Assembly (NCBI GenBank): GCA_946894095.1
Contig: OX335647.2
Coordinates: 11,550,001-11,614,000, forward strand
DNA length: 64,000 nt
DNA from: Incurvaria masculella
Lineage: Eukaryota; Arthropoda; Insecta; Lepidoptera; Incurvariidae
Direction: 5' to 3'
The notes under the pieces were generated by a model, which saw nothing but the letters and a program-made list of their open reading frames with translations, was not told where the DNA came from and did not search any database. This document shows, piece by piece, positions 18,194-29,249 of the stretch; position 1 is the first letter of the stretch; each line of letters starts with the position of its first letter. The position numbers were made by a program, and so were the translations under genes.

Positions 18194-20859
18194 AATTATG
18201 TATCTGGAACGCCAATGGGCTATCACACCACTCTGAAGAGTTAAAACTTTTTCTTAATACACACAACATTGATATAATGCTTATATCTGAAACGCATTTC
18301 ACACCTAAAAGCCACTTTGTAGTTCCACACTACAACATGTACCACACAATGCATGCCGACGGGAAAGCACATGGAGGCTCTGCTATTCTTATTAAGACAA
18401 AAATTAAACACTATCAGTCTAACAATTACTCCAAACAGCAAACACAAGCAACTAGCATTGTTGTTGAAGACTGGCAAAGTAAAATTACTGTGACATCGAT
18501 TTACTGTCCACCTAAATTTAAAATAAAATCACAAGAATTCACTGATTTCTTTAAGCTCCTCGGACCACGCTTTATTGTTGGAGGCGATTTCAATGCCAAA
18601 CACACATCCTGGGGATCACGATTAACGCTCCCAAGAGGAAGAGAACTTCTTAAATCTGCACAAACAATAGGACTTGATATCACATCATCTGGACAACGGA
18701 CATATTGGCTGACTGATAGAAAGAAAACACCCGATCTCATAGATTTTTGTGTGACAAAAGGCATAGCCAAAACCTATATAACTTGTGAAAGCTGCTTAGA
18801 CCTATCCTCTGATCACTCTCCTGTAATGGTAACAATATCAAGCCAAGTAGAGGAAGCAAAAAAAGACTGCACACTGCACAACAAAATGACGGATTGGGTT
18901 TACTTCAGAAAGCTAGTAAATTCAACTCTCGAATCCAATGTAAGACTCAAGTCTGAGGAAGACATATTGCTAGCCATTGAACACTTCAACACCTCAATCC
19001 AAAATGCAGCATGGGAAGCATCTCCACCAATCAAAATTAAAGATCCAATTTTACATTTCCCTCAGTCTATCCTTATCAAAGTAACAGAAAAAAGGAGACT
19101 CCGCAAGGAATGGCAACGGACCAGATGTCCACGACTAAAAACTCGCCTAAACCAAGCATCAAAGAAACTGAAAGAAATGTTTACAGGCAACAGAAACGAA
19201 AGTGTACAAAGGTTCTTGTCCAACTTAGATGCCACTGTGGCCACTGACTATTCCTTGTGGAAGGCTACTAAGAAGCTGAAACAACCAACCGTTGCCTGCC
19301 CCCCTCTTCGTAGGATCGATGGAACCTGGGCTCGAAGCGATTCCGAAAAGGCCTCAACATTTGCAGAGCATCTCACTAATGTCTTCAGTCCTCATCCGTA
19401 TGAAGGCCCTCCTGAACACCTGCAGGAAGTTATCAATGCCCTAGAGACCCCCACAAATCCTAATGAACCTATAAAAAAGTTAACTAAAGCAGAAGTTTCT
19501 AGAGCTATTAAAGAACCAAATCCCAAAAAGGCACCAGGATATGATCTCATAACCGGCAAAGATCTACAGGAATTACCAGAAACAGCAATAGCCTACCTGA
19601 CCTCATTATACAACGCAATAATTAATACAAACTTTTTCCCCTCCCAATGGAAAGTAGCCCAAGTCAAAATGATTCCAAAACCAGATAAAAAACATGAAGA
19701 TCCAAAATCTTACAGACCTATCAGTTTGCTTCCTATTCCGTCAAAAGTTTTTGAGTCCCTGTTACTGAGACGTCTTATGCCGCTAGTCATAGAAAAGCAC
19801 CTGATCCCAGATCATTAATTTGGCTTTCGCCACTATCATGGAACTATTGACCAGACTCACAGACTTTTGAGCAAAATCTCACAATCATTTGAGTCCAAAG
19901 AATACTGTAATGCCGCTTTCCTAGATGTATCCCAAGATTTTGACAGAGTGTGGCACGAGGGTCTTCTGTACAAAATAAAAACCAATCTTCCAATTGCCTA
20001 TGACATACTGAGGTCTTATCTCCAAGATCGCCACTTTTTTGTTAAGTGTGGAGAAACCGCTACAAACCTCTGTCTCATTGGTGCTGGAGTCCCCCAAGGG
20101 AGTGTACTAGGCCCGATTCTCTACCTGTTGTGTACCGCTGACCTGCCATTGTCCGATGATACCACTACTGGTACGTTTGCAGACGACACAGCTATATTAG
20201 CCTCCCACAGCGACCCAAATACTGCCTCGCTCATCCTTCAGAATAGTCTGGATAGAGTTTCAAATTGGCTAAAACTGTGGAGAATAAAAGCAAATGAAGC
20301 AAAATCTGTGAACGTTACATTCACCACGAGACGAGCCACTTGTCCTCCTGTCAAGCTGAACAATGTCACAATCCCTCAGTCAGATCATGTCAAATATCTT
20401 GGCCTCCATCTGGACAGACGACTCACTTGGACAAAACACATATTTACAAAGAGAAAACAACTTGGGATACAATTGCGGAAGCTGTACTGGTTAATTGGTC
20501 GAAAGTCTCAACTACACCTCGAAAGCAAGATTTCAATATACAAAGCCATATTAAAACCAGTCTGGACTTATGGCATCCAACTGTGGGGAACAGCCTCACA
20601 CTCCAACATAGAAATCATCCAACGTTTCCAAAATAAAATGCTCCGCATGATAACAAATGCTCCTTGGTTTGTACCAAACGACTTGATACACCGTGACCTG
20701 GATATGCCAACTGTCAAACAAGAGATAGAGAGACAGACAAAATCATATAAAGCTAGAATTACAAAACACCCTAACATTTTGGCAAAAAAACTTATGGACA
20801 TTACATCGGAGGCTCGCCGACTGAAGAGAAAGATTCCCCAGGATCTAATCAAGCCCTAG
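18193..20859 (+). pseudogene. LINE ORF2: AP endonuclease and reverse transcriptase
   Basis: The frame opens around 18157, within the end of ORF1. The endonuclease begins KLCIWNANGLS, with catalytic Glu in LISETHF, then GGDFNAKHTSWGS and SSDHSPV (about 18810). The reverse transcriptase has KAPGYDLI, YRPISLLP, AFLDVSQDFD, GVPQGSVLGP and the active site FADD (20176-20187). The C-terminal region includes WTYGIQLWG. The single defect seen is TAA at 19816-19818 inside the HQFGFR motif, where Gln is expected. Otherwise it is full length with no frameshift. Confidence 0.9.
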
Positions 20860-21259
20860 CAGAACTAAAGAAAAAATATATATATTTGGATGTGACATTG
20901 GTCACATACCAGGCAAGACATGTGAGAAAGAGAAACCAACATACTGTTGAATGTCCAAAAGGGAGACAGATTGCAGTAGAAAGGAGACAAAAAAAAAAAG
21001 AAATCATAAAGCCAATGTTCTGACGGCACAGAATCTGCTAACTGAAAACATGGTACGTATTCCGAAGGTTTAACAGAAGGAGTAGAGGTGAAGTAGATTT
21101 TCTGATGCTGGTAGCAAGGTAAAGCGGGAGGGTGTTCAGTACACGAATGGAAATTATGGATATGGTTTTCAGTTTAAATTTATCATTTTCTTTTCTTAAA
21201 CTGCTTGAAAGTAATCAAAACTAACTACAAGCAGCTACGGCATGGTTTTAAAAAAAAAA

Positions 21260-21705
21260 AACGCATCGTCATATAGCTGAAGTCTGTCGCGAAGTGAAGT
21301 CGCACTGTACATAAAAAAAAGTGAGTGCTGCCAAGAGTGTTGAATCTGATCAATCACTGTTTGATGGTTCCGGAGTACCTCGATGTAGCGGTGGTCGATT
21401 CTGAACCTCAGGAGGGAGTTTTTGATGGCTCATTTTTCAACTGAGTTGAACGGTCTCTGATAGTCCACGAAAGCTAGGAAGAGCAGTTTGTTGTTCTCCT
21501 CGCACTTCTGCACCACTTGTCTCACAGTAAATATGTGATCCATGGTGCCGTGTCCTTTCCTAAACCCAGCTTGCTCACGTGGCTGGTACTGATCCAGCCT
21601 CTGTGTCAGCCGACTCGTGATGACTCTTGAAAAGACCTTATACACATGGCTAAGAAGTGAGAAAGGTTGATAGTTCTTTAACTTTTGCCCTATCCCCCTT
21701 CAACA
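21260..21705 (-). pseudogene. RTE-type LINE reverse transcriptase fragment
   Basis: The minus strand reads LKNYQPFSLLSHVYKVFSRV, ITSRLTQRLDQYQPREQAGF, RKGHGTMDHIFTVRQVV and LAFVDYQRPFNSVE, then, past a stop, HRYIEVLRNHQT. This is the middle of an RTE-clade reverse transcriptase (fingers and palm before the YADD block). The YADD region itself is absent. Decayed and truncated at both ends. Confidence 0.75.
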
Positions 21706-21809
21706 CAACAACACTTATTCGCCATGCGTCCGGTACGAAGCAATTTTCGGGAACTGCATTGAACAGTCCCTGCCGATCCTTCAAGATGGGTCTTCCGCCA
21801 GCCTTTAGA

Positions 21810-22260
21810 TCACTGATAGGTGTTTCGATATTTAAAGACGCAATTATATGACCTGTGCGTCCTCCCGGTTATGACTTACGGATGTGAACCGTGCCCAAAG
21901 GTTGAAAGTTGCCCAGCGAGGAATGATGCGAGCCATGCAGGGAATATCGCTACAGGATATGGTGCGCAACGAGGCAATCCGCCGATGTACCAAAGTAGTC
22001 AATATTGGACACTGGGTGGCTAAGCTAAGTGGCTGACCAGCCCACTGCTGGTCATGTCAGCCGAAGAGATAATAACGAAGAGGTAACAGTGACCTACACT
22101 GGCGGCCGTGGATAGGAAAACGGAGTGAGGGAAGACCACCCGCCAGGCGGGACGATGACATCAAGTGCGTTGCACAAAGCAGTGGTTCGGTGCCGCTAAT
22201 GGAGGAAAATTGGACAGTCGTATGTCCAGAAGTGGACGCAAACACCCTAACGGTCGTCTA
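21810..22260 (+). pseudogene. RTE-type LINE C-terminal fragment, opposite strand
   Basis: Reads, with several frame changes, QLYDLCVLPVMTYGCE, LKVAQRGMMRAMQG, DMVRNEAIRRCTKV, RPWIGKRSEGRPPARR and MEENWTVVCPEVDANT. These are in the order found at the C terminus of RTE-type ORFs, but on the strand opposite the adjacent 21.3-21.7 kb fragment. So the two pieces were brought together by an inversion or come from two insertions. Confidence 0.7.
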
Positions 22261-22872
22261 TTTACTGTTTACAAACTGACTCTATTCCTCCTGTTATATT
22301 TCATTAGCCTACCCTAAGACATAACTGTCTTTTAGTTTAGATAAAACTTTTTATGATCCACAAATCTGCTAGTGTTTATAGTTTTGCATGAGAAGAAAAC
22401 CAGTTATGTTTTGACGTGAATTCGATGAACGTCTTATTGGAGGTTTGGCTGAGGTGCGGCCTCAACTTTCATGTAACTAAATAGTGTACCATGCGAAACT
22501 TACTGTAGCTAAGCTAACATGTTAACGAAAATACGTTATTGGCCTTGCCCCAAAAGATTGGTATGTAACATTTGTTTCGCACGCTTGCGCAGTTGGCGTG
22601 AGGGGAGCTAGGGGCCGATTTTGTCACTAGAACTCAGTATCAGACGCTTTGTCTCATAATTCGGCTTATACCTGTTCTATTGAACTGATTCTCATCTCAG
22701 TACATAGATAATTAGGTATACTTTAAACAATTGTGCTGAGATACTCTACTAGAAAATTTGTGAGTTTGGAATAAATTGTGAGACATCGTGACTGTGAAGG
22801 GAAAATGGAACGCTCAGAATCAAGAAAATACCTGTTTGATAAGGTTAACACAGACCGAATGCAGCCAAGACC
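22261..22872. other. Unassigned sequence before the minisatellite
   Basis: No gene recognised. The start of a 77-codon frame at 22788 runs into the array and is not supported as a gene by itself. Confidence 0.35.
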
Positions 22873-23359
22873 AGTACAGGAACATGGTGGGAAGAAGCAC
22901 CTGGCCGGCCGGCATGGTTTTCACAGCCCCCTGTAAGTTGTGTAAAGTGGCTTCACCAGTACAGGAACGTGTTGTGAAGAAGCACCTGGCCAGCCGGCAT
23001 GGTTTTCACAGCCCCCTGTAAGTTGTGTAAAGTGGCTTCGTCAGTACAGGAACATGGTGTGAAGAAGCACCTGGCCGGCCGGCATGGTTTTCACAGCCCC
23101 CTGTAAGTTGTGTAAAGTGGCTTCGTCAGTACAGGAACATGGTGTGAAGAAGCACCTGGCCGGCCGGCATGGTTTTCACAGCCCCCTGTAAGTAGTGTAA
23201 AGTGGCTTCGCAAGTACAGGAACGTGGTGTGAAGAAGCACCTGGCCGGCCGGCATGATTTTCACAGCCCCCTGTAAGTTGTGTAAAGTGGCTTCGTCAGT
23301 ACAGGAACATGGTGTGAAGAAGCACCTGGCCGGCCGGCATGGTTTTCACAGCCCCCTGA
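22873..23359 (+). repeat. 85-bp minisatellite with C2H2-finger-like unit
   Basis: About six head-to-tail units of exactly 85 bp (the AGTACAGG phrase starts at 22873, 22958, 23043, 23128, 23213 and 23298). Each carries CTGGCCGGCCGGCATGG and ACAGCCCCCTGTAAGTTGTG. One frame of a unit reads CKLCKVAS, VQERVVKKHLASRH, i.e. Cys-x2-Cys-x13-His-x4-His. Because 85 is one more than 84 (28 codons, the usual finger spacing), the frame shifts from unit to unit. Units are almost identical, so the array is young or homogenised. Confidence 0.85.
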
Positions 23360-24292
23360 AAGTTTGAGTGCCCATTGGCGTTGTCGTGCAGCTTAAGAGA
23401 TCCTTTCCTATGCCATATGCCGCACTTAACATAAAAAATAAAGGAATCACATAAAGCAATCATGGCTCACCATGGAGTGGGGAAACAGGGGTTGGCCTTG
23501 GATACTACAGGCCATTAAAATTGTACACTGTGAATAAATAAAACACTACCATATATATTTTTTTACTTTGTGAACGAGATGTCCCGAAATTCAATCTCAT
23601 AACTTGTAGGGCTGAAAGGCCAGCTCAGGACTGACCAGAATATCACAATATGTCCTTGATTAAAAATCGATAGTTTTTAAGATATTCATGACTTAGGTAC
23701 ACCTAATTAATTGTGCATAAACTAATTACTTTTGCTTAAAACATCTTCTTTTGGTATAGTACACACATGATTATGCTAACCTTTCAAGAAAAAGCTAGAT
23801 TTCTGATGCGCTCATTTACATCAATGAGGGCCAATTTCTTCCATGTCCAGCAGTGACGGGACCCTCGGCACATGAACACATTCACGCTTAACACACCGCA
23901 TTCACAAATAATTAGGTGTCATATCCATTTTCCATTTGTCCATGGTATATTGAACTGAATGGAAAACCCAGACAATTCTCCTTGCTGTTTAGACCATCTT
24001 TCATTACTAGTATTGCGATAGTAGCAATGCAGACGGGATTTACCACACTGAGGCTCATATAACCCTAACGTTAATAAACTTGTTGCAGTGGAGAGCGGGT
24101 TGTACAGAACAGAACTAAATGCTGTACTTGTGACCAAAAGTGGACGACACCTTTCCGTGCCTTGTGATGCCAACGAACTCAACGGAGACCCAGGTAATTC
24201 TAGTTTGCAACCTATTAGTTATTCCCAAATTGGTCAGGTTTTATATTATAGTACTTATATTGAATTTGCAGCATTTCCTTTAAGTTTGATTT
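23360..24292. other. Unassigned sequence after the minisatellite
   Basis: AT-rich. I see no coding exon or known repeat. An 87-codon minus-strand frame at 23919-24182 has no recognisable motif. Confidence 0.35.
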
Positions 24293-24612
24293 AAAAGAAA
24301 TGATAATTGTATGTGTTTAATCGATACGAAATTACCGTTATCTCATTAATTTAGTTTCAGCGACATCTACATTTGAATCATTGTAATAAGTTTTTGAAAA
24401 AAATCTGAAAAAGGTTTTGGTCGTGACATTCATCGGCAGCAGGTTTCGAACCTGCGATCCTGCTTCTAACGAATGTCACGACCAAAAACTTTTTTAGATT
24501 ATTTTTGAAATCTGAATTGAATGACTGCTTCAAATGTAGATGCCGCTGAAACTAAATTAATGAGATAACGGTAATTTCGTATCGATTAAACACATACAAT
24601 TATCATTTCTTT
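24293..24612. mobile_element. 320-bp foldback element with T-arm-like loop
   Basis: The arms (24293-24435 and 24470-24612) are inverted complements over about 140 bp with few mismatches: AATTGTATGTGTTTAATCGA, ACCGTTATCTCATTAATTTA, ACATCTACATTTGAA and TTTTGGTCGTGACATTC are answered on the right. The tip contains GCAGGTTTCGAACCTGC, which on the minus strand reads like a tRNA T-arm and B box (GGTTCGAAACC). A shorter relative without this loop is at 62729-62880. Confidence 0.8.
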
Positions 24613-24705
24613 TTGGTTACGATACCATACCTATATCCATATATCAATAGAAGGGTATGTAAACTAGGTGGATCTACAGTGGATGGTTGCAGTCTCTGTC
24701 GGATG

Positions 24706-25254
24706 TTAAGGTGGCCCAACCCGCTCAACTCCCCATACAACGGGGAAAGAAGATCACGCCCATATTTCTTATCAGAGATCCCAGATTTTGCTTAAAAGAG
24801 CTTTATTTGATCGAACTAGATGTCTGATGACCGTTGGCATTGTAAAATTGTGTTTGGTTTCTAAGATAAAAGGTCCGAAAGTTCGAATTTTTCGCGCGTT
24901 TTATACAATAACTTTGGTGGTTTATTACGCAATGATAAAGTAAGAAAATGTTAAAAAGATTAGTCATCAGACATAGCTTATTTAATCAAGATTTATAATT
25001 TATTTGGTTTTTGTTAGATTTTTGACTACAGCGGTCGTGGTTTACTTGTAGCTATAAGTCGTTTTGAAATCAAAATTTTCGTAAATCTTACCAAATCATA
25101 CACTATGCACATTGTCTTTTTTGTGGATATGTTGCATCTTCCTCATCACGGAGCCTGTCTTTTTCTTTGAAACAGAAAAGGTCCCAGAGCGCAACAACAC
25201 GGTTTTGTACCGTGCCCGCGAATGAGTTAGCCCCGCCGGGTTGGGCCACCTTAA
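24706..25254 (+). mobile_element. piggyBac-like MITE, copy B
   Basis: TTAA on both sides; ends AAGGTGGCCCAACCCG in inverse. Near full length (549 bp), and the reference for the family in this window. No ORF of substance. Confidence 0.85.
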
Positions 25255-25356
25255 GCTGGAATCGCGTATATTATTCTGAGGATGTGTGCAAACAGTTGCC
25301 ATACAATTAGCAACTTTATGCACTTGGTCTCATAATGATCACATACATTTTTACGC

Positions 25357-25409
25357 TGTAAGGTTAGGTTGGGCTAGGTTCGGTTAGGTTATGTTATGTT
25401 AGGTTAAGT
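25357..25409 (+). repeat. Degenerate TTAGG-type tract
   Basis: Reads AAGGTTAGGTTGGGCTAGGT, CGGTTAGGTTATGTT and ATGTTAGGTTAAG: imperfect repeats of GGTTA, the insect telomere unit (TTAGG)n in permuted form. Short, interstitial and internal to the sequence, so not a chromosome end. Confidence 0.6.
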
Positions 25410-25815
25410 TTTTGGCGATATTTTACTTTATACCAAATACGGTTTAGTAGACATTTCAGCTTTGAATGTATGCTCATTAGGACGCTTTATGCTTAAAATT
25501 TTTTTGTGAATTTGATACGTTGTGACTTTTATACAATTTGCATGACGAAAAGAGTTGATTTTATTTTTAAACTTTCTTCATGCACAACATATAAATTTAT
25601 ACATTGTGGATTTTATACAATATGCATGGTTTTGATGTTTTCAAAACCATGCATACTTTCATACTTTATGAATTTTATACGTAGTGAATACGACTTCAGT
25701 CTACTTATTAACTTTTTTGATAAACGAAATTCCTTGTGGTTATTTTTAAATATAATTCAATGTTGTTTTACTTACGCCCTTATGTAACTGAACGCAATCG
25801 GCTCTCATCACACCC

Positions 25816-26358
25816 TTAAGGTGGGCCATCCCGCTCAACTCCCCATACAAACGGGGAAAGAAGATCACGCCCATATTTCTTGTCAGAGATCCACAATTTT
25901 GCTCAAAATAGCTTTATTTGATCGAACTAGATGTCTGATGACCGTTGGCATTGTACAATTGTCTTTGGTTTCTAAGTAATAAGGTCTGAAAGTTCGAATT
26001 TTTCGCGTCTTTTATACAATAACTTTGGAGGTGCATTACTCAACGATAAAATCTATACATCTTAAAAAGATTAGTCATCAGACATAGCTTGTTTCATGAA
26101 TATGTATAATCAATTTAGTTTTTGTTAGATTTTTGACTACAGCGGTTGTGGTTTACTTTTAGCTAAAAGTAGTTTTTTAATAAACATTTTCGTAAACCAA
26201 ATCAAACACTGCGCATTGTCTGCTTTGTGGACATGTTGCATCCTCCTCATCACGGAGCCTGTCTTCTTCTTTAAAACATAGAAGGTCCCAGAGCGAAATA
26301 GCACGGTTTTGTACCGTGCCCGCGAATGAGTTATTCCCACCGGGAAGTGACACCTTAA
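25816..26358 (+). mobile_element. piggyBac-like MITE, copy C
   Basis: TTAA both sides; the left end AAGGTGGGCCATCCCGCTCA is mutated relative to copy B, and the right end has CCCACCGGGAAGTGACACCTTAA. 543 bp. Same orientation as copy B, 560 bp downstream of it. Confidence 0.8.
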
Positions 26359-26744
26359 GGCAATGGACGGTAGTGTATATATTCTTTACATTATTTTTTT
26401 ATGAAGTGACTGAGTTTATCAAATGGGACATTGCCAGATCTTAGTCTCTATCCAATTTTTTATTTCCTTTCTGGTGAGATGGTTTTTATCAACCAAGAGC
26501 TTTGGATGGTTCACTTGTACCACATACCCTTTTCCAATTATATTTTATCATATGATAAATCATCGTATCAATAATGACGAGGGCTCTATACACCCGAATT
26601 TTATTTTTATTTTATTTTAGTTAAGCATTATTAGTTTCTCGGTATTAGTCAAAATCTCATATAGGAATCTATTATTACTTTATTGATAGGGATGCTCTCA
26701 AACCATTATACTCTTAATTGTCTGTAGGTGGTAGCATTTAAAGG
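26359..26744. other. Unassigned AT-rich stretch
   Basis: No recognisable gene, repeat or RNA. Confidence 0.4.
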
Positions 26745-27310
26745 GATATGTAACTATGTGATCAGCTGACATCAGTAGTTTATGACAAAACTCATAGTAT
26801 TAAAACCTAATGTGCAAGTGTTTCACAGTGTTGTGTTGCCACTGGAGCAGTGCATCGCTTAAAGGTCCTTGCTTACGGTGACGCTTGGCTCAGGTTATCT
26901 CTTTCCCTAAAATATGGTTGAAAGAGGTAATGGCTGTGCCCGGCGTGATGCTCGTGAACGGGTGCTGTTTGTGGGGACTGGCCTGCTCCAATTGGCCACA
27001 TATTAGTTGGAGGGGATTGTCTTTGCAAATAAAATGATATTTGTCATGAACTGTTGCATACGGCATGAATTGTAAATTTTTGTGTATTCATGTGAATTTA
27101 GTGTTTTACCTATGTTTTTGTTAAAATAATTGACAAACACTTTTGTAAACTTAGACTAAGTGGACGTTGGAAAAAAAACAGCGGAGTTTCTTTCCAGTTC
27201 TTCTTCGCTGTGTTTTGTTTTGCTGAACTGGCTAATGCTAAAATATGACAAATCCGAGTGCAGTGTACTGTCTATGGATGATGAATAAACAATACAATAC
27301 AATACAAATG
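26745..27310 (+). repeat. About 560-bp dispersed repeat with AATAC tail
   Basis: Runs from TATGTGATCAGCTGACATCA through TTGCCACTGGAGCAG, GCCCGGCGTGATGCTCGTGA, GGGGACTGGCCTGCTCCAAT and GACAAATCCGAGTGCAGTGT to GGATGATGAATAAACAATAC. The same order is found at 58797-59365, and its last 130 bp at 12500-12650 inverted. The 3' tail of short repeats suggests a LINE or SINE 3' end mobilised by reverse transcription. It joins directly to the CR1-like fragment. Confidence 0.65.
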
Positions 27311-27317
27311 TACAATT

Positions 27318-28045
27318 TTGTACATAGGTAACAGAAATCCACACCTTCAGTACACTGTCGATGGTACTCTATTAAAGTCGGCCACTTCACAGACATTTCT
27401 TGGTATTAAAATTTCACATGACCTGAAATGGGAACCTCATATTATTGAAGTCGCAAAGAGAGCAAACTTACTTCTCTATATGATACGAAAAGCTTTTTCG
27501 TACATCACTGCACATTTGTTTCTCAAACTGTACAGAACCTGCATTCGCCCTCTTCTAGAATATGCTTCCCAGGTCTGGAATCCTTACTTAGGATATTGAC
27601 CTTTTGGAGAGAGTACAGAGACGTGCAACTAAGATGGTTATGACCCTTAAGAACAAATCATATAAAAACAGATTGGATGCACTGGGCCTCACTACACTAG
27701 AAGAAAGAAGACACTGGGGTGACTTGATTGAAACTTTTAAAATTCTAAATGGTCTTTATGATGTACCCAACCTTCGAACCATATTTACTATGAATACTAA
27801 TGAAAGACTTTGTAGACATTCTTTAAAACTAAACCAAAGTAAGTTCAACTCTAACCCAAGAAATCATTTCATATCTAACCGAGTGGTGGACTCTTGGAAC
27901 AAACTGCCACAAGAAGTGATCAGTGCTATAACAGTGAAAGGGTTCAAAAACCAAAAGGACAGACGTTTAATAACCAAATAGTGCACTCAACCAATGACAT
28001 ACACACATCAGCTTTAAGCTGCTAATGTATAAATAAATAAATTAA
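27318..28045 (+). pseudogene. CR1-like LINE reverse transcriptase 3' fragment
   Basis: First frame to 27599: TFLGIKISHDLKWEPHI, LYRTCIRPLLEYASQVWNPY. It then shifts frame at about 27590 (the GATATTGACCTTTTGG stretch reads DIDLLERVQ in the other frame) and continues to 27981: RVQRRATKMVMTLKN, LGLTTLEERRHWGDLIETFK, VVDSWNKLPQEVI. It is followed by a TAAATAAATAAATTAAAT tail at 28030-28045. A 5'-truncated insertion with one frameshift; no catalytic YADD region remains. Confidence 0.8.
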
Positions 28046-29240
28046 ATCATAGTATTTCAGATTCGGATTAAAAATATCTAAGGAAAAAGTTTTTTTTTTC
28101 AGTTTTTTTATTTCCATTCCATTGACATATATATTACTAGGTACCTTTAAATACCAACATGGCATGGTATCCACTACTTTAATAACATTATCATTACCTT
28201 TGGACATCAGTTTCATCATGACTTTTAAGATTACTTATTATATCGTTTTTCCTCGAGCTCTTAGTAGAAATGGAGAAAGGCACTTTTATAATATATTAGA
28301 ATAACATTATTTTGTTGTTTTAATATTACGAGCTTCGGAGATGGCCACTGACTCAGCTGTCATGACTGTGACTGGTGTCAATGTTTAGTTCTAGTCCATC
28401 ACCTAGTGCACGCTTCGCAAGCTTCGATATAATTTGGGTCTACGGATCCATTAGTTTGAAATGTATATTATTTTTGTATGATTTTAATTGTATGTGGATT
28501 TTATGATTTATTCAGTGTTATTTTTCAATTAATTTCTGCCAAGCTTCTTCTTGATTTCAGTTATAAAATCTAACGAACAATTTATAATAATAATATTGAT
28601 ATATACCCTCAAACTAAAGGGTATTATACCCTTCAAATATTCTGAAGACTGGATTTTGTAGAATAGTAATTGTTTTATAAGTTTGTTTTGGCACAATTGT
28701 TAACAAAAAACACCCGTAGCGCAAGCTACGCCTACTTGACGCCATATAAGAAAAGGGTGTACTCCTCACGAAGACCCCTCCAGGGTTTTAAGTGTTTCCT
28801 GATAATTACTTACAGTAATGACTACCTATTTCTTCAATGTGTTTTTTTTAATGTTGAGCTGTGGTGTAACCACAATCGGAAAAGCATGACGCCGGGAGTG
28901 CGTTTGATATAGGTATTCTATCGTTCTGTCTAACTTCCCTTGCGAAGTTGCTAAGTTATATCTTTGTTTCTGATAATGTTAACCCTATAACAATGTGATT
29001 TTGTTAACAACCTGTTCAATAAATTCTGCGAAAATTTTAAATTATTTTGATGAAATAAACAACATACCTACACACTGAACTCAAATAGACATATGGCAAT
29101 AGTGATGATATTCAAAATATTGGTGACATTGATTCACCCTGTGCTAAGCCTTTGTAACATGTATTTTTGATAGTTGAGTGGTCTCTTTCAATTAGAAGAT
29201 ATCAAGCATTTAATAAATTCCATCATAGTACCGTTTGAGT
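28046..29240. other. Unassigned AT-rich stretch
   Basis: No gene seen. Two short frames on opposite strands at 28022-28304 are low-complexity hydrophobic chance frames. Confidence 0.4.
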
Positions 29241-29249
29241 CGGTCCTAA

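Larger units (their letters stand above)
16500..20999 (+). mobile_element. Jockey-type non-LTR retrotransposon, near full length
   Basis: A single plus-strand unit: a GC-rich leader of about 350 bp, a gag-like ORF1 (16853-18193), an endonuclease and reverse transcriptase ORF2 (18157/18193-20859) overlapping ORF1 by a few dozen bases, a short 3' UTR and an A-run at 20989-20999. Each ORF has one nonsense codon, so this copy is dead but recent in appearance. The 5' boundary is approximate, and no target duplication was identified. Confidence 0.85.

Noticed and set aside
22788..23021. 77-codon gene containing a zinc finger
   Set aside because: The frame is interrupted at the next repeat unit by the 85-bp periodicity, and there is no upstream gene structure. 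Kept as a repeat with a finger-like unit instead.
25357..25409. Chromosome end
   Set aside because: The TTAGG-like tract is short and degenerate and is flanked on both sides by ordinary interspersed sequence.
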